Part shown: piece after piece, positions 38,720-46,463 of the stretch
How the letters are laid out: each line of letters opens with the position of its first letter
How positions within the stretch are numbered: position 1 is the stretch's first letter
NCBI RefSeq assembly: GCF_020166395.1
Contig: NZ_JAIQXU010000001.1
Span: 310,001 to 374,000 of the forward strand
Reading direction: 5' to 3'
Source: Deinococcus betulae
GTDB taxonomy: Bacteria; Deinococcota; Deinococci; Deinococcales; Deinococcaceae
Length of the DNA: 64,000 nucleotides
Notes under the pieces: generated by a model
Databases searched by the model: none
What the model was told of the DNA's origin: nothing
The model's input: only the letters and a program-made list of their open reading frames with translations
Position numbers and translations under genes: made by a program

Positions 38720-40348
38720 CTAGGCCCGCACCAGATACGCGCTGTCAATCACCGCCAGCGCCCGCACCTGGGCCAGTTGCTCAGCGCTCAGGCTGTCGTC
38801 CAGGGTCAGGGTAAACAGGGCCTGACCGCCCTTCTGGGCGCGGCCCAGGGCCATTCCGGCGATGTTGACGCCCCAGCCGCCCAGCAGCGCCGAGAGCTGG
38901 GCCACCGCGCCGGGCTTGTCCTGGTTGCTGGCAATCAGAATGTAGCCTTCGGGCTCCAGTTCCACCCGGAAGTCGCGCAGGCGGGTCAGGCGGGGGCTGC
39001 GGCCAAACACGGTGCCGCCCACCGTGCGGGTGCGCTCCTTTTCCTGGCCGCCGCCACTTCTGACCTTGACCACCACCTCGGTCTGGTAGTCGGGGCTGTC
39101 TGTCTCTTCCCGGACCGCCAGATTCAGGCCGCGCTCCTTGGCCAGGGCGCGGGCGTTAATCATATTGGGGGTCTCGTCGGTGCGCCCCGACAGGTAGCCC
39201 ACCAGCACACTGGTCACCACGGGGGCGGGGTCAGCGGGGAACTCGCCCCGGAACGTCACTTCCAGGTCATGCGCGCCGGGCAGGAGCTGGGCCAGAATCC
39301 GTCCCAACTTCTCCCCTAGTTGCAGGTAACCGCCCAGGGCTTCCAGCGTCTTGGCGTCCAGGGCCGGCGCATTGACGGCACCCTTACTCACGTCTCCCTG
39401 AAGGGCGGCCAGCACCCGCGAGACAATCTCGGCGCCCACCCGCTCCTGGGCCTCAGCGGTGTTGGCCCCCAGGTGGGCCGTGATGCCCAGGTTGGGCGCG
39501 CTCAGGAAGGGGTGGTCCGGGGCTGGGGGCTCTTCCTCGAAGACGTCCACACCAGCGGCGAACAGCTGGCCTGACTTCAGGGCCTCCACCAGCGCCGCTT
39601 CCTCGATGATGCCGCCGCGCGCCGCGTTCACGGCAATGGCGCCGGGCCGCAGGCGCGCCAGTTGGGCGGCGCCAATCATGCCGCGCGTTTCCTCGGTCAG
39701 GGGGGTATGGACGGTCAGGGCGTCCACCTGCGCCAGCAGCTCGTCCAGTGTGGCGGCGCGCGCAATCCCCAGGCGCTCGAACTTGCTGTCGGGCACGTAG
39801 GGGTCGTAGGCCACCACGTTCATCCGCAGGCCCTGGGCGCGGTCGGCCACAATCGAGCCGATGCGCCCCAGACCCACGATGCCCAGCGTTCTGTCTTTCA
39901 GTTCCAGGCCCAGGTACTTGCGGTCCCACTCGCCGGCCCGCGTCTTGCGGTCGCTGCGGGTCAGGCCGCGCGCGGCGGCCATCAGGTGCATGACCGCCAG
40001 CTCGGCCGCCGAGACGTTGTTGCTCTCCGGCGCATTCAGAATCAGCAGGCCCCTGAGGCTGGCGTAGTCCAGGTCAATGTTGTCCACGCCCACCCCGCCG
40101 CGCCCAATCACGCGCAGGCGGGGGCCAGCCGCGTCAATCAGTTCGCGGTCCACGCGGGTGCGGCTGCGGGTAATCAGGGCGTCGTAACTGGGGAGACGGC
40201 GCAGGGTCTCCTCGCGGGGCATGTTGCCGGCGTAGTCAATCTCAAAGCCCTCGTGCTGCAGCTCGCCGGGGTTCATCTCGTCGCAAATGAGGACGCGCAG
40301 GGGCGAAGCGCGGCCCTCTTGGGCCTGGACAGGAGCAGCGGCGGTCAT
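38720..40348 (-). CDS. serA: D-3-phosphoglycerate dehydrogenase
   Basis: First enzyme of serine synthesis, oxidising 3-phosphoglycerate with NAD. The 542 residues correspond to the long type with an intervening (ASB) domain and a C-terminal ACT domain. The NAD motif is GIVGLGRIGSIVADRAQGLRMNVVAYDPY (about 154-182). NAARGGIIEEAALVEAL contains the catalytic Arg, EEEPPAPDHP the Glu and GITAHLGANTAEAQERVG the catalytic His. The ACT domain near the end starts at LEPEGYILIASNQDKPGAVAQLSALLGGWGVNIAGM. TACCCT lies 7 nt upstream of ATG. Serine feedback is likely through the ACT domain. Confidence 0.96.
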   Translation of the reverse strand: MTAAAPVQAQEGRASPLRVLICDEMNPGELQHEGFEIDYAGNMPREETLRRLPSYDALITRSRTRVDRELIDAAGPRLRVIGRGGVGVDNIDLDYASLRGLLILNAPESNNVSAAELAVMHLMAAARGLTRSDRKTRAGEWDRKYLGLELKDRTLGIVGLGRIGSIVADRAQGLRMNVVAYDPYVPDSKFERLGIARAATLDELLAQVDALTVHTPLTEETRGMIGAAQLARLRPGAIAVNAARGGIIEEAALVEALKSGQLFAAGVDVFEEEPPAPDHPFLSAPNLGITAHLGANTAEAQERVGAEIVSRVLAALQGDVSKGAVNAPALDAKTLEALGGYLQLGEKLGRILAQLLPGAHDLEVTFRGEFPADPAPVVTSVLVGYLSGRTDETPNMINARALAKERGLNLAVREETDSPDYQTEVVVKVRSGGGQEKERTRTVGGTVFGRSPRLTRLRDFRVELEPEGYILIASNQDKPGAVAQLSALLGGWGVNIAGMALGRAQKGGQALFTLTLDDSLSAEQLAQVRALAVIDSAYLVRA

Positions 40349-40355
40349 GCCCCTC

Positions 40356-40361
40356 AGGGTA
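40356..40361 (-). promoter_or_regulatory. -10 element of serA
   Basis: TACCCT, 7 nt before the serA ATG on the minus strand; leaderless layout, no Shine-Dalgarno. Confidence 0.55.
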
Positions 40362-40502
40362 CGGGCCGGGCGGGCGCGCGCGCAGCAATTGGCTAGGGGG
40401 AGACGGCCAGCAGCCCGCGGCCGGGAACCGCCCGGGCTTCACCTTCCTCTGACCCAGCGGCTTGCAAGAACCGTGCCAGAGTTCGCGCCCTAGCATGGGC
40501 CC

Positions 40503-40547
40503 ATGCAAAGCGTCCTTTCCCCCCGGTGGTCCCTGTGGCCCGCCTGA
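40503..40547 (+). other. Short ORF at the promoter of the REC-GGDEF gene (probable true N-terminus)
   Basis: ATG at 40503 stands 6 nt after a TAGCAT box (40491-40496), the leaderless layout, and opens MQSVLSPRWSLWPA before a stop. It overlaps the REC-GAF-GGDEF gene in another frame. A run of six C at 40519-40524 lies inside. With seven C the ATG would be in frame with the large gene. See the findings. Confidence 0.5.
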
Positions 40548-41932
40548 GCCGCGCGCAGGCCAGCACGGGCCACACGGTGCTGGTGGTTGACGACGACGCC
40601 GAGCTGCGCGCCACCGTCGAGCGCCTGCTGCGCAGCTGCGGCCACGAGGTCCTGAGCGCCGAGAGCGGCGAGGAGGCCCTGCGGCTGGTCGCGCAGCACG
40701 ACATTCACCTGATGCTGCTGGATTACTTCATGGCCGGCATGACGGGTGAGGACGTGGTGCGCGAGTTGCGGGCGCGCGGATACGGCCTTCAGGTGGTGCT
40801 GCAAACCGGCTACGCTTCAGAGCGCCCCCCCCGCGATATGCTGCGCGACCTTGATATTCAGGGCTACCACGACAAATCCGAAGGCCCCGACAAGCTGCTG
40901 GTGTGGGTGGACGCCGCCCTGAAAGCGCACCGCCACATGCGGGCCATCACGGCGTCGCGCGACGGCCTGAACCACATTCTCCAGGCGGCGCCGCAGCTGC
41001 ACCGCCTGCAGTCTCTGGACGACCTGCTGCGCGGGATTCTGCTGCAGTTGCAGGGCATTCTGGGCTTCTCTGGGGCCTGCGTGGCGGTGCTGCCGGATGG
41101 CCGCGACCCCGCCCTGAGCGCGGCCCCAGCCCAGACCTTTGAGGTGCGGGTGGCCACCGGCCGCTTCGAGGGCCGCCAGTGGCCCGACCTGACCGACTTT
41201 GAGCGCGCCGCCGTGGCCGAGGCCGCCCGCCGTGGCAAACCCAGCCGCACGCCGCTGACGGCCCTGCCGCTACAAGCGGGTGACCGCAACGTGGGCGTGG
41301 TGCTGGTGGACCTGGAACCGCCAGCGGCAGCGGCCGCCGACCTGACCCTGTTAGAAGTCTTTGCCGCGCAGGCAGCGGTGGCCATTCAGAACGTGCAGCT
41401 GTTTGAACTGGCGACCACCGACGACCTGACCGGCCTGATGAACCGCCGCGCCTGGGCCGGGCGCCTAGACGAGGCGCTGCGGCTGGGCGCGCGCCACGCG
41501 CACCCGACCAGCATCCTGCTGATCGACGTGGACCATTTCAAGCGTGTGAACGACACCTACGGCCACCTGGCCGGCGACGCGCTGCTGCGGCTGCTGGGCG
41601 CGGCGCTGCGCGAGCAGGTGCGCGCCACCGACCTGGCCGGACGGTACGGCGGCGAGGAACTGGCAGTACTCCTGCCGCACACCGGCCCCGAGGGCGCGCG
41701 GATTCTGGCCGAGCGCCTGCGCGAACACATCGCGGCGCTGCGCCTGCCCTGGGACGGCCAGGAGGTGCGGGTCACGGCCAGCATTGGCGTGGCGACCGAC
41801 CCCGGCGGCCCAGGTTCATTGAGCGCGCCCCGGCTGCTCAGCCAGACCGATGAGGCGCTGTACGCCGCCAAGGGCGCGGGCCGTAACCGGGTGCAGGTCG
41901 CGCCCGCACACGCCCTGGCCGCCCAGGGGTAG
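40526..41932 (+). CDS. Response regulator with REC, GAF and GGDEF domains
   Basis: A 468-residue diguanylate cyclase response regulator. REC spans about 16-135: TVLVVDDDAELRATVERLL with the acidic pair, phospho-acceptor Asp in LMLLDYFMAGMTGEDVV, and LQTGYASE. GAF spans about 150-290, ending at FAAQAAVAIQNVQLFELA. The GGDEF domain follows (TTDDLTGLMNRRAW, LIDVDHFKRVNDTYGHLAGDALL, active site RYGGEELAVLLP, variant GGEEL, which is catalytically competent). The start is uncertain: GTG at 40526 lacks a Shine-Dalgarno, and a leaderless ATG at 40503 is out of frame by one base. The kinase gene follows 7 nt after its stop and is probably its partner. Confidence 0.9.
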   Translation: MVPVARLSRAQASTGHTVLVVDDDAELRATVERLLRSCGHEVLSAESGEEALRLVAQHDIHLMLLDYFMAGMTGEDVVRELRARGYGLQVVLQTGYASERPPRDMLRDLDIQGYHDKSEGPDKLLVWVDAALKAHRHMRAITASRDGLNHILQAAPQLHRLQSLDDLLRGILLQLQGILGFSGACVAVLPDGRDPALSAAPAQTFEVRVATGRFEGRQWPDLTDFERAAVAEAARRGKPSRTPLTALPLQAGDRNVGVVLVDLEPPAAAAADLTLLEVFAAQAAVAIQNVQLFELATTDDLTGLMNRRAWAGRLDEALRLGARHAHPTSILLIDVDHFKRVNDTYGHLAGDALLRLLGAALREQVRATDLAGRYGGEELAVLLPHTGPEGARILAERLREHIAALRLPWDGQEVRVTASIGVATDPGGPGSLSAPRLLSQTDEALYAAKGAGRNRVQVAPAHALAAQG

Positions 41933-41939
41933 GCCGAAG

Positions 41940-44285
41940 ATGCCTCTAGAGGAGCAGCGGACTCTGGCTCGCCTGGCCGGGCTGGTGCAGGGGGTCGTGT
42001 GGCAGGCTGACCCCCAGACCCGCAACGCCACCTTTGTCTCAGAGCGGCTGACGGCCATGACGGGCTTTACGCCGCAGCAGTGGCTGACCACGCCGGGTTT
42101 CTGGGAGGCCCACCTGCACCCCGAGGACCGGGTGCAGGTGATGCAGGCCCACGCACGGAGCATGCACAGTGGCGAGGCCCTGTCGCTGGAATACCGCTTC
42201 TTTGCCGCCGATGGCCGCGTGCTGTGGCTGCGCGACCTGATGACGCCCGTGATGGAAGGTGGGCAACTGGTCGCGCTGGGCGGCGTCATGCTGGACGTGA
42301 CGGCCGAGCGCGAGCAGCAGGGCGCCCTGCGCGCCGCCCGTGACCGCTTTGAGCAGGTCTTCCAGACCAGCCCGGTGGGCCTGGCGCTGATTGACACGGC
42401 GTCGGGGCAGGTGCAGCAGGCCAACCCGGCCTTCTGGGCGGTGGTGGGCGGGCCGCTGGCGGACCTCTACGGCGCCGGGCCGCACGGCCAGCCGCTGTGG
42501 ACCGAGTCACAGGATCAGGAGGCCCTGCGCGCCGCGCTGACGGGTGGCCAGGCCGCCCACGACCTGCCCGCGCGCTGGCAGCGCCAGGCTGGCCCAGAGT
42601 CACCGGCCGAGGTGCGCGACGTGCGGCTGTCGGCCGAGCCGCTGGACGCCCAGGCCGGCACCAGCCTGCTGACGGTGGAAGACGTGACCGAGCGTCTGAA
42701 AGCCGAGACCCAGCTGAAAGCCAGCGAGCGGCGGTTCCGGGCCCTCGTTCAGCACAGTCACGACCTGCTGACGGTGGTGCGTCCAGATGGAGAGCTGATC
42801 TACGCCAGCCCAGCCATGAGCGAGGTGCTGGGCCACGACGGCGAGGCGGTGCGCGGCGAGCAGGTGCTGGACCATATGCACCCCGACGAACACGACGCCA
42901 TTCGCGCCGAGTTTGCCAAGGCGGTCTTCGGCGGCCCCGGCGCGACCGCCCGCCTGACCAGCCGCTTTCGGCGCCGGGACGGGCAGTACCGTTACCTGGA
43001 ATGGGTGGCGACCAACCAGCTGGACGACCCGCACATTCGCGGCATGGTCATGAACTCGCGCGACGTGACCGAGCGGGTCGAGTCGGAGCAGGCGCTGCAA
43101 GACAGCCAGAAGACCTTCGCGGCGCTGTTCGAAGCCTCGCCCGACGCCATCTTGCTGGTGGACTTCGCCGGGGACATGCCGATTGTGCAGTGCAATGAGG
43201 TTGCGGCCCGGATGCGGGGTTACACGCGGGAGGAACTGACGGGCCAGAGCACCTACCTCTCGCTGCCCGGCGGCGCAGCGCTGCTGGCCGACCACGCCGC
43301 CAACGAAAGCTTCCGGCAGCGCGTCCGTGAAACCGGGCGGCTGTACTTTGACGCCGAACATCTGCGCAAGGACGGCAGCATCTACCCTGTCGAGATCAAT
43401 CTGGCGCTGGTGACCCTAGGTGGGCGCGAGATGCTCCTGAGCGTGGAACGCGACATCTCGGCGCGGCGGGACGCCGAAGCGGCGCTGCAATCCAGTCAGA
43501 CGCGGCTGCTGGCCAGCGAGAAGCTGGCGGGCCTGGGCCGCCTGACCGCCGGGCTGGCCCATGAAATCAACACGCCGCTGGCCGCCACCATGAACGAACT
43601 GCACGAGGCCACGCGCCTGACCCAGGAATATCAGGACTCGGCAGGCCACCCCGAGGTGACGCCAGACGACCACCGCGAGATCGCCCGCGAACTGGGCGCG
43701 GCGCTGGACGCGGCGGGGCGCAACCTCACACGCATCGGGGACTTTATCCGCAAAATCCGCTCTCATACCCGCGACGCCGCCACCGGGCGTCACAACTTCG
43801 ACGCGGTGCGCAGCGTGGACGACACCCTGGCCATGCTGGCCCACGAGGCGCGCGCTGCCCAGATTCAGCTGCATTTCGAGCGGCCCAGGGAAGCCGTCAC
43901 CCTGCACGGCGAACCTGGCCGCCTGACCCAGATTGTGACCAACCTGGTCGTCAACGGCATTCACGCCACGCCTCCCGGCGGCACCGTGACCGTACGCTTT
44001 GGCGAGCAGGAGGGTGCACGCACCTTGCAGGTTGAGGACACAGGCAGCGGCATTCCCACAGACGTGCTGCCGCGCATTTTCGAGCCGATGTTCACCACTA
44101 AAGAGGTCGGCAAGGGCACGGGCCTGGGCCTGTCTATCATTCACGACATCGTGACTGGCCACTTTGGCGGCGAGATCGGTGTGCAGACCCACGCCGGGCA
44201 GGGCACGACCTTTACCGTCAGTTTTCCCAACAAGGGACCAGAAGCGCCCGCCGATATTAGCCCCCCAGTCGAAGCCACGCCCTGA
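41940..44285 (+). CDS. Multi-PAS sensor histidine kinase
   Basis: A 781-residue soluble kinase without membrane segments. Four PAS-type modules are visible: about 10-125 (VVWQADPQTRNATFVSERLTAMTGF), 135-235, 240-365 (HSHDLLTVVRPDGELIYASPAMSEVLGHDG) and 375-500 (FEASPDAILLVDFAGDMPIVQCNEVAARMRGY). The phospho-acceptor His is in GLAHEINTPLAA (about residue 538). The HATPase has N box NLVVNGIHATPPGG, G1 VEDTGSGIP and G2 FTTKEVGKGTGLGLSI. ATG at 41940 follows the response-regulator gene by 7 nt. Likely senses redox or small ligands in the cytoplasm and signals through the upstream REC-GGDEF protein to c-di-GMP. Confidence 0.92.
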   Translation: MPLEEQRTLARLAGLVQGVVWQADPQTRNATFVSERLTAMTGFTPQQWLTTPGFWEAHLHPEDRVQVMQAHARSMHSGEALSLEYRFFAADGRVLWLRDLMTPVMEGGQLVALGGVMLDVTAEREQQGALRAARDRFEQVFQTSPVGLALIDTASGQVQQANPAFWAVVGGPLADLYGAGPHGQPLWTESQDQEALRAALTGGQAAHDLPARWQRQAGPESPAEVRDVRLSAEPLDAQAGTSLLTVEDVTERLKAETQLKASERRFRALVQHSHDLLTVVRPDGELIYASPAMSEVLGHDGEAVRGEQVLDHMHPDEHDAIRAEFAKAVFGGPGATARLTSRFRRRDGQYRYLEWVATNQLDDPHIRGMVMNSRDVTERVESEQALQDSQKTFAALFEASPDAILLVDFAGDMPIVQCNEVAARMRGYTREELTGQSTYLSLPGGAALLADHAANESFRQRVRETGRLYFDAEHLRKDGSIYPVEINLALVTLGGREMLLSVERDISARRDAEAALQSSQTRLLASEKLAGLGRLTAGLAHEINTPLAATMNELHEATRLTQEYQDSAGHPEVTPDDHREIARELGAALDAAGRNLTRIGDFIRKIRSHTRDAATGRHNFDAVRSVDDTLAMLAHEARAAQIQLHFERPREAVTLHGEPGRLTQIVTNLVVNGIHATPPGGTVTVRFGEQEGARTLQVEDTGSGIPTDVLPRIFEPMFTTKEVGKGTGLGLSIIHDIVTGHFGGEIGVQTHAGQGTTFTVSFPNKGPEAPADISPPVEATP

Positions 44286-44618
44286 CGGCAGGACGGCTGA
44301 GGGGCCCCTAGCTGCTCTGGAGCGAATGCAGTGAGGAGCCGTAAGAGGCAGCTGCAGAAGCAGAAATGGAATTGAGGGGTGCTGTTGACGCCTGAATGAA
44401 ACTACCCGCCGCCCTGACAGCGGTTGTCCATTCCGCCGACAGAAGCACAGCCTCCGATCAACTTCACCTCAAACCTCTGCCCCCGACAGATTCTCGCTCT
44501 GTTCGGGCAGGACACCCTCAAGCCTCCTGAGCAACAGCCACACAACGCAGAGCGCGGGAAAAGACATAACCGTCTTTTCCACGCCCTGCGCTCAGTGTCA
44601 CCACGCCTCTTGGGGGCT
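44286..44618. other. Intergenic region with a short repeat
   Basis: 333 bp between the kinase gene and the small peptide gene. It holds the 15-bp word TGGAATTGAGGGGTG (44367-44381) and the hairpin at 44557-44580. A long plus-strand frame starting at 44424 is rejected: it lies antisense to the peptide gene and has no coding character. Confidence 0.5.
44557..44580 (-). terminator. Hairpin after the small secreted peptide gene
   Basis: GGAAAAGAC/GTCTTTTCC 9-bp perfect inverted repeat with a 6-nt loop, about 40 nt downstream of the peptide stop. The T-run is inside the stem's 3' arm, so termination strength is uncertain. Confidence 0.5.
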
Positions 44619-44756
44619 CTATTTCAGCTGGCAGGGGGGAAAGCCAGGGACGCCGCACTGAGCGGGGCCACGCGGAGGAAAGGGGTACACAGAAGCGCTC
44701 ACGGTGCTGCCCAGAATCAGGGCTGCCACAGCGGTCATCACGGCTTTCTTGAACAT
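44619..44756 (-). CDS. Small secreted peptide, 45 aa, with two cysteines
   Basis: Short gene encoding a signal peptide (MFKKAVMTAVAALILGSTVS, then A-S) and a mature peptide of about 24 residues. The mature part reads SVYPFPPRGPAQ followed by CGVPGFPPCQLK: proline-rich with two Cys eight residues apart that could form one disulfide. Shine-Dalgarno GGGAGG lies 5 nt before the ATG, better than most genes here. A hairpin follows the stop. Codon use is consistent with the genome. No family is recognised. It could be a signalling, antimicrobial or envelope peptide, but none of these can be inferred from sequence. Confidence 0.7.
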   Translation of the reverse strand: MFKKAVMTAVAALILGSTVSASVYPFPPRGPAQCGVPGFPPCQLK

Positions 44757-44932
44757 AGAAACCTCCCAGAAGGGGCACGCAGGGCGCCGCTTCAGCCTCG
44801 GTTGGATGTGGGGGGCGAGGTAAGCCAGACTCTAGGCGGCCAGCCGTGCAGAAACCCGCCTTGCTTTTGATGACCGGGTGTGTTTAAGACCGGCCCACCC
44901 AGAGTCTGGTTCGGCGCGTACAGCCCCAGGCA

Positions 44933-45559
44933 CTAGCCTTCCAGGCCTACGTTCAGCGCCAGCGCCGCTTTCAACTGGGCGCGGTAGACCGGCCCAGTCA
45001 CCTCCCGCACGCCCAGCGTGGCCAGGTGCGGATTCTGAATCTGGGCGTCCAGCAGCGCAAAACCGCGCGCGTGCAAATGCCCCGCCAAGCCAATCAGAGC
45101 CGCCTTGCTCCCGTTGGTGACACGGTGAAACTTGCTTTCGGCAAAAAAGACGCCACCCAGCGCCAGCCCCAGCACTCCGCCGGCCAGCTCAGGGCCGCGC
45201 CACGCCTCAAAGGAGTGGGCCAGCCCTGTGTCGCGCAGTTGCAGATAGATGGCCGCCAGATCGTCACTGATCCACTGGCCGTCACGCGGTGGGCTGCCCG
45301 GCAATTCGCCCCGGCAGCCGGCCAGCACCTCGGGAAAGGCCGTATTCAGCCGCAGCTCAAAGTGTTTCAGGTCGCGGCGCAGGCGGCGGGGAACGTGCAG
45401 GCCCTCCGCTTCGGTCAGCGGCACCAGGGCGCGCTCCGGCACGGTGTAAAACTGAAGGCCGTCGCCGTTGTCCATCAGAAAAGCGCCGCCTGCATAGGCG
45501 CGCGCCACCTCGCGGGTCAGGGGGTCGGGATGACGCAGGAAAAAGGAGGCGGCAAGCAC
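44933..45559 (-). CDS. aat: Leucyl/phenylalanyl-tRNA-protein transferase
   Basis: Adds Leu or Phe to N-terminal Arg/Lys of proteins, tagging them for ClpS/ClpAP (N-end rule). It has 208 residues. The family core is obvious: LRRDLKHFELRLNTAF, ISDDLAAIYLQLRDTGLAHSFEAW, GGVLGLALGGVFFAESKFHRVTNGSKAALIGLAGHLHARGFALLDAQIQNPHLATLGV. GTG start, 3 nt after the stop of the thioesterase-like gene, so probably co-transcribed with it. The N-terminus is slightly divergent from E. coli Aat (FPP motif replaced by FLRHPDPLTREVARAYAGGAFLMDNGDGLQFYT). Confidence 0.93.
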   Translation of the reverse strand: MLAASFFLRHPDPLTREVARAYAGGAFLMDNGDGLQFYTVPERALVPLTEAEGLHVPRRLRRDLKHFELRLNTAFPEVLAGCRGELPGSPPRDGQWISDDLAAIYLQLRDTGLAHSFEAWRGPELAGGVLGLALGGVFFAESKFHRVTNGSKAALIGLAGHLHARGFALLDAQIQNPHLATLGVREVTGPVYRAQLKAALALNVGLEG

Positions 45560-45562
45560 AAC

Positions 45563-45988
<426 letters not shown>

Positions 45989-45995
45989 GCCGCCC

Positions 45996-46001
45996 AGCGT
46001 A
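45996..46001 (-). promoter_or_regulatory. -10 element of the thioesterase-aat operon
   Basis: TACGCT, 7 nt before the ATG, with ATGACC 16 bp upstream as a -35-like element. Confidence 0.6.
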
Positions 46002-46087
46002 CCCCGAGATGAGACGCGGTCATGAGGAGGCTGCTTGAAGGACACCGGCCAAGCTCCTGCGCTCTGCACTGGTCAATCCTCCAAATC

Positions 46088-46246
46088 ATGGTCATCAGAC
46101 TGTTCAAATTCGACTCGGGCTGGGCCAAGATCACGCTGGGCGCGGGGCCAGTTCTCAGCGCCGAAGCCACCATGAAGGCCCGCCTCTCCCCCGCGCTAGG
46201 CCAGCGCCTGAAAGACCAGATTCTGGCGGGCGAGATGGAATTGTAG
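46088..46246 (+). CDS. Small hypothetical protein, 52 aa
   Basis: Possible small basic protein beginning MVIRLFKFDSGWAKITLGAG and ending LSPALGQRLKDQILAGEMEL. It has no signal peptide or known motif. Divergent from the thioesterase gene. No clear promoter or Shine-Dalgarno; kept because amino acid composition is protein-like and the frame is free of antisense coding. Confidence 0.4.
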   Translation: MVIRLFKFDSGWAKITLGAGPVLSAEATMKARLSPALGQRLKDQILAGEMEL

Positions 46247-46281
46247 AACCCTACTCGCCCTAGACTGGCCCGCTGGTCTCC

Positions 46282-46332
46282 ATGAAAACCAGTAATGACC
46301 TGACCAGCCTGATTCTGAACAAAGCCAAGTAA
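46282..46332 (+). other. Tiny ORF or small RNA unit
   Basis: ATG opens MKTSNDLTSLILNKAK with stop TAA, 15 nt after a TAGACT box (46261-46266), and is followed within 16 nt by a perfect 15-bp hairpin. The promoter-ORF-hairpin order suggests an independent short transcript of about 110 nt; coding or noncoding is open. Confidence 0.35.
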
Positions 46333-46347
46333 GGGCACTTGCCTTAC

Positions 46348-46384
46348 GCGAGCGGCCTGTCAATGAAGGTGACAGGCCGCTCGC
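46348..46384 (+). terminator. Perfect 15-bp hairpin upstream of recF
   Basis: GCGAGCGGCCTGTCA (46348-46362) and its exact complement (46370-46384), 7-nt loop. CTCCCC follows, with no T-tract. Confidence 0.5.
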
Positions 46385-46451
46385 CTCCCCAGGCACAGCC
46401 ACCTCTCTTCACCAATGGCAGCGGGGCCGCTGTGGCTTTGCCGGACGCGCC

Positions 46452-46457
46452 TAGAAT
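46452..46457 (+). promoter_or_regulatory. -10 element of recF
   Basis: TAGAAT, 6 nt before the GTG at 46464. The intervening GGGAGG is too close to serve as a normal Shine-Dalgarno. Confidence 0.55.
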
Positions 46458-46463
46458 GGGAGG

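Noticed and set aside
44424..44870. 148-codon plus-strand open frame
   Set aside because: It covers a hairpin and runs antisense to the small secreted peptide gene, which has a better ribosome binding site and a signal peptide.
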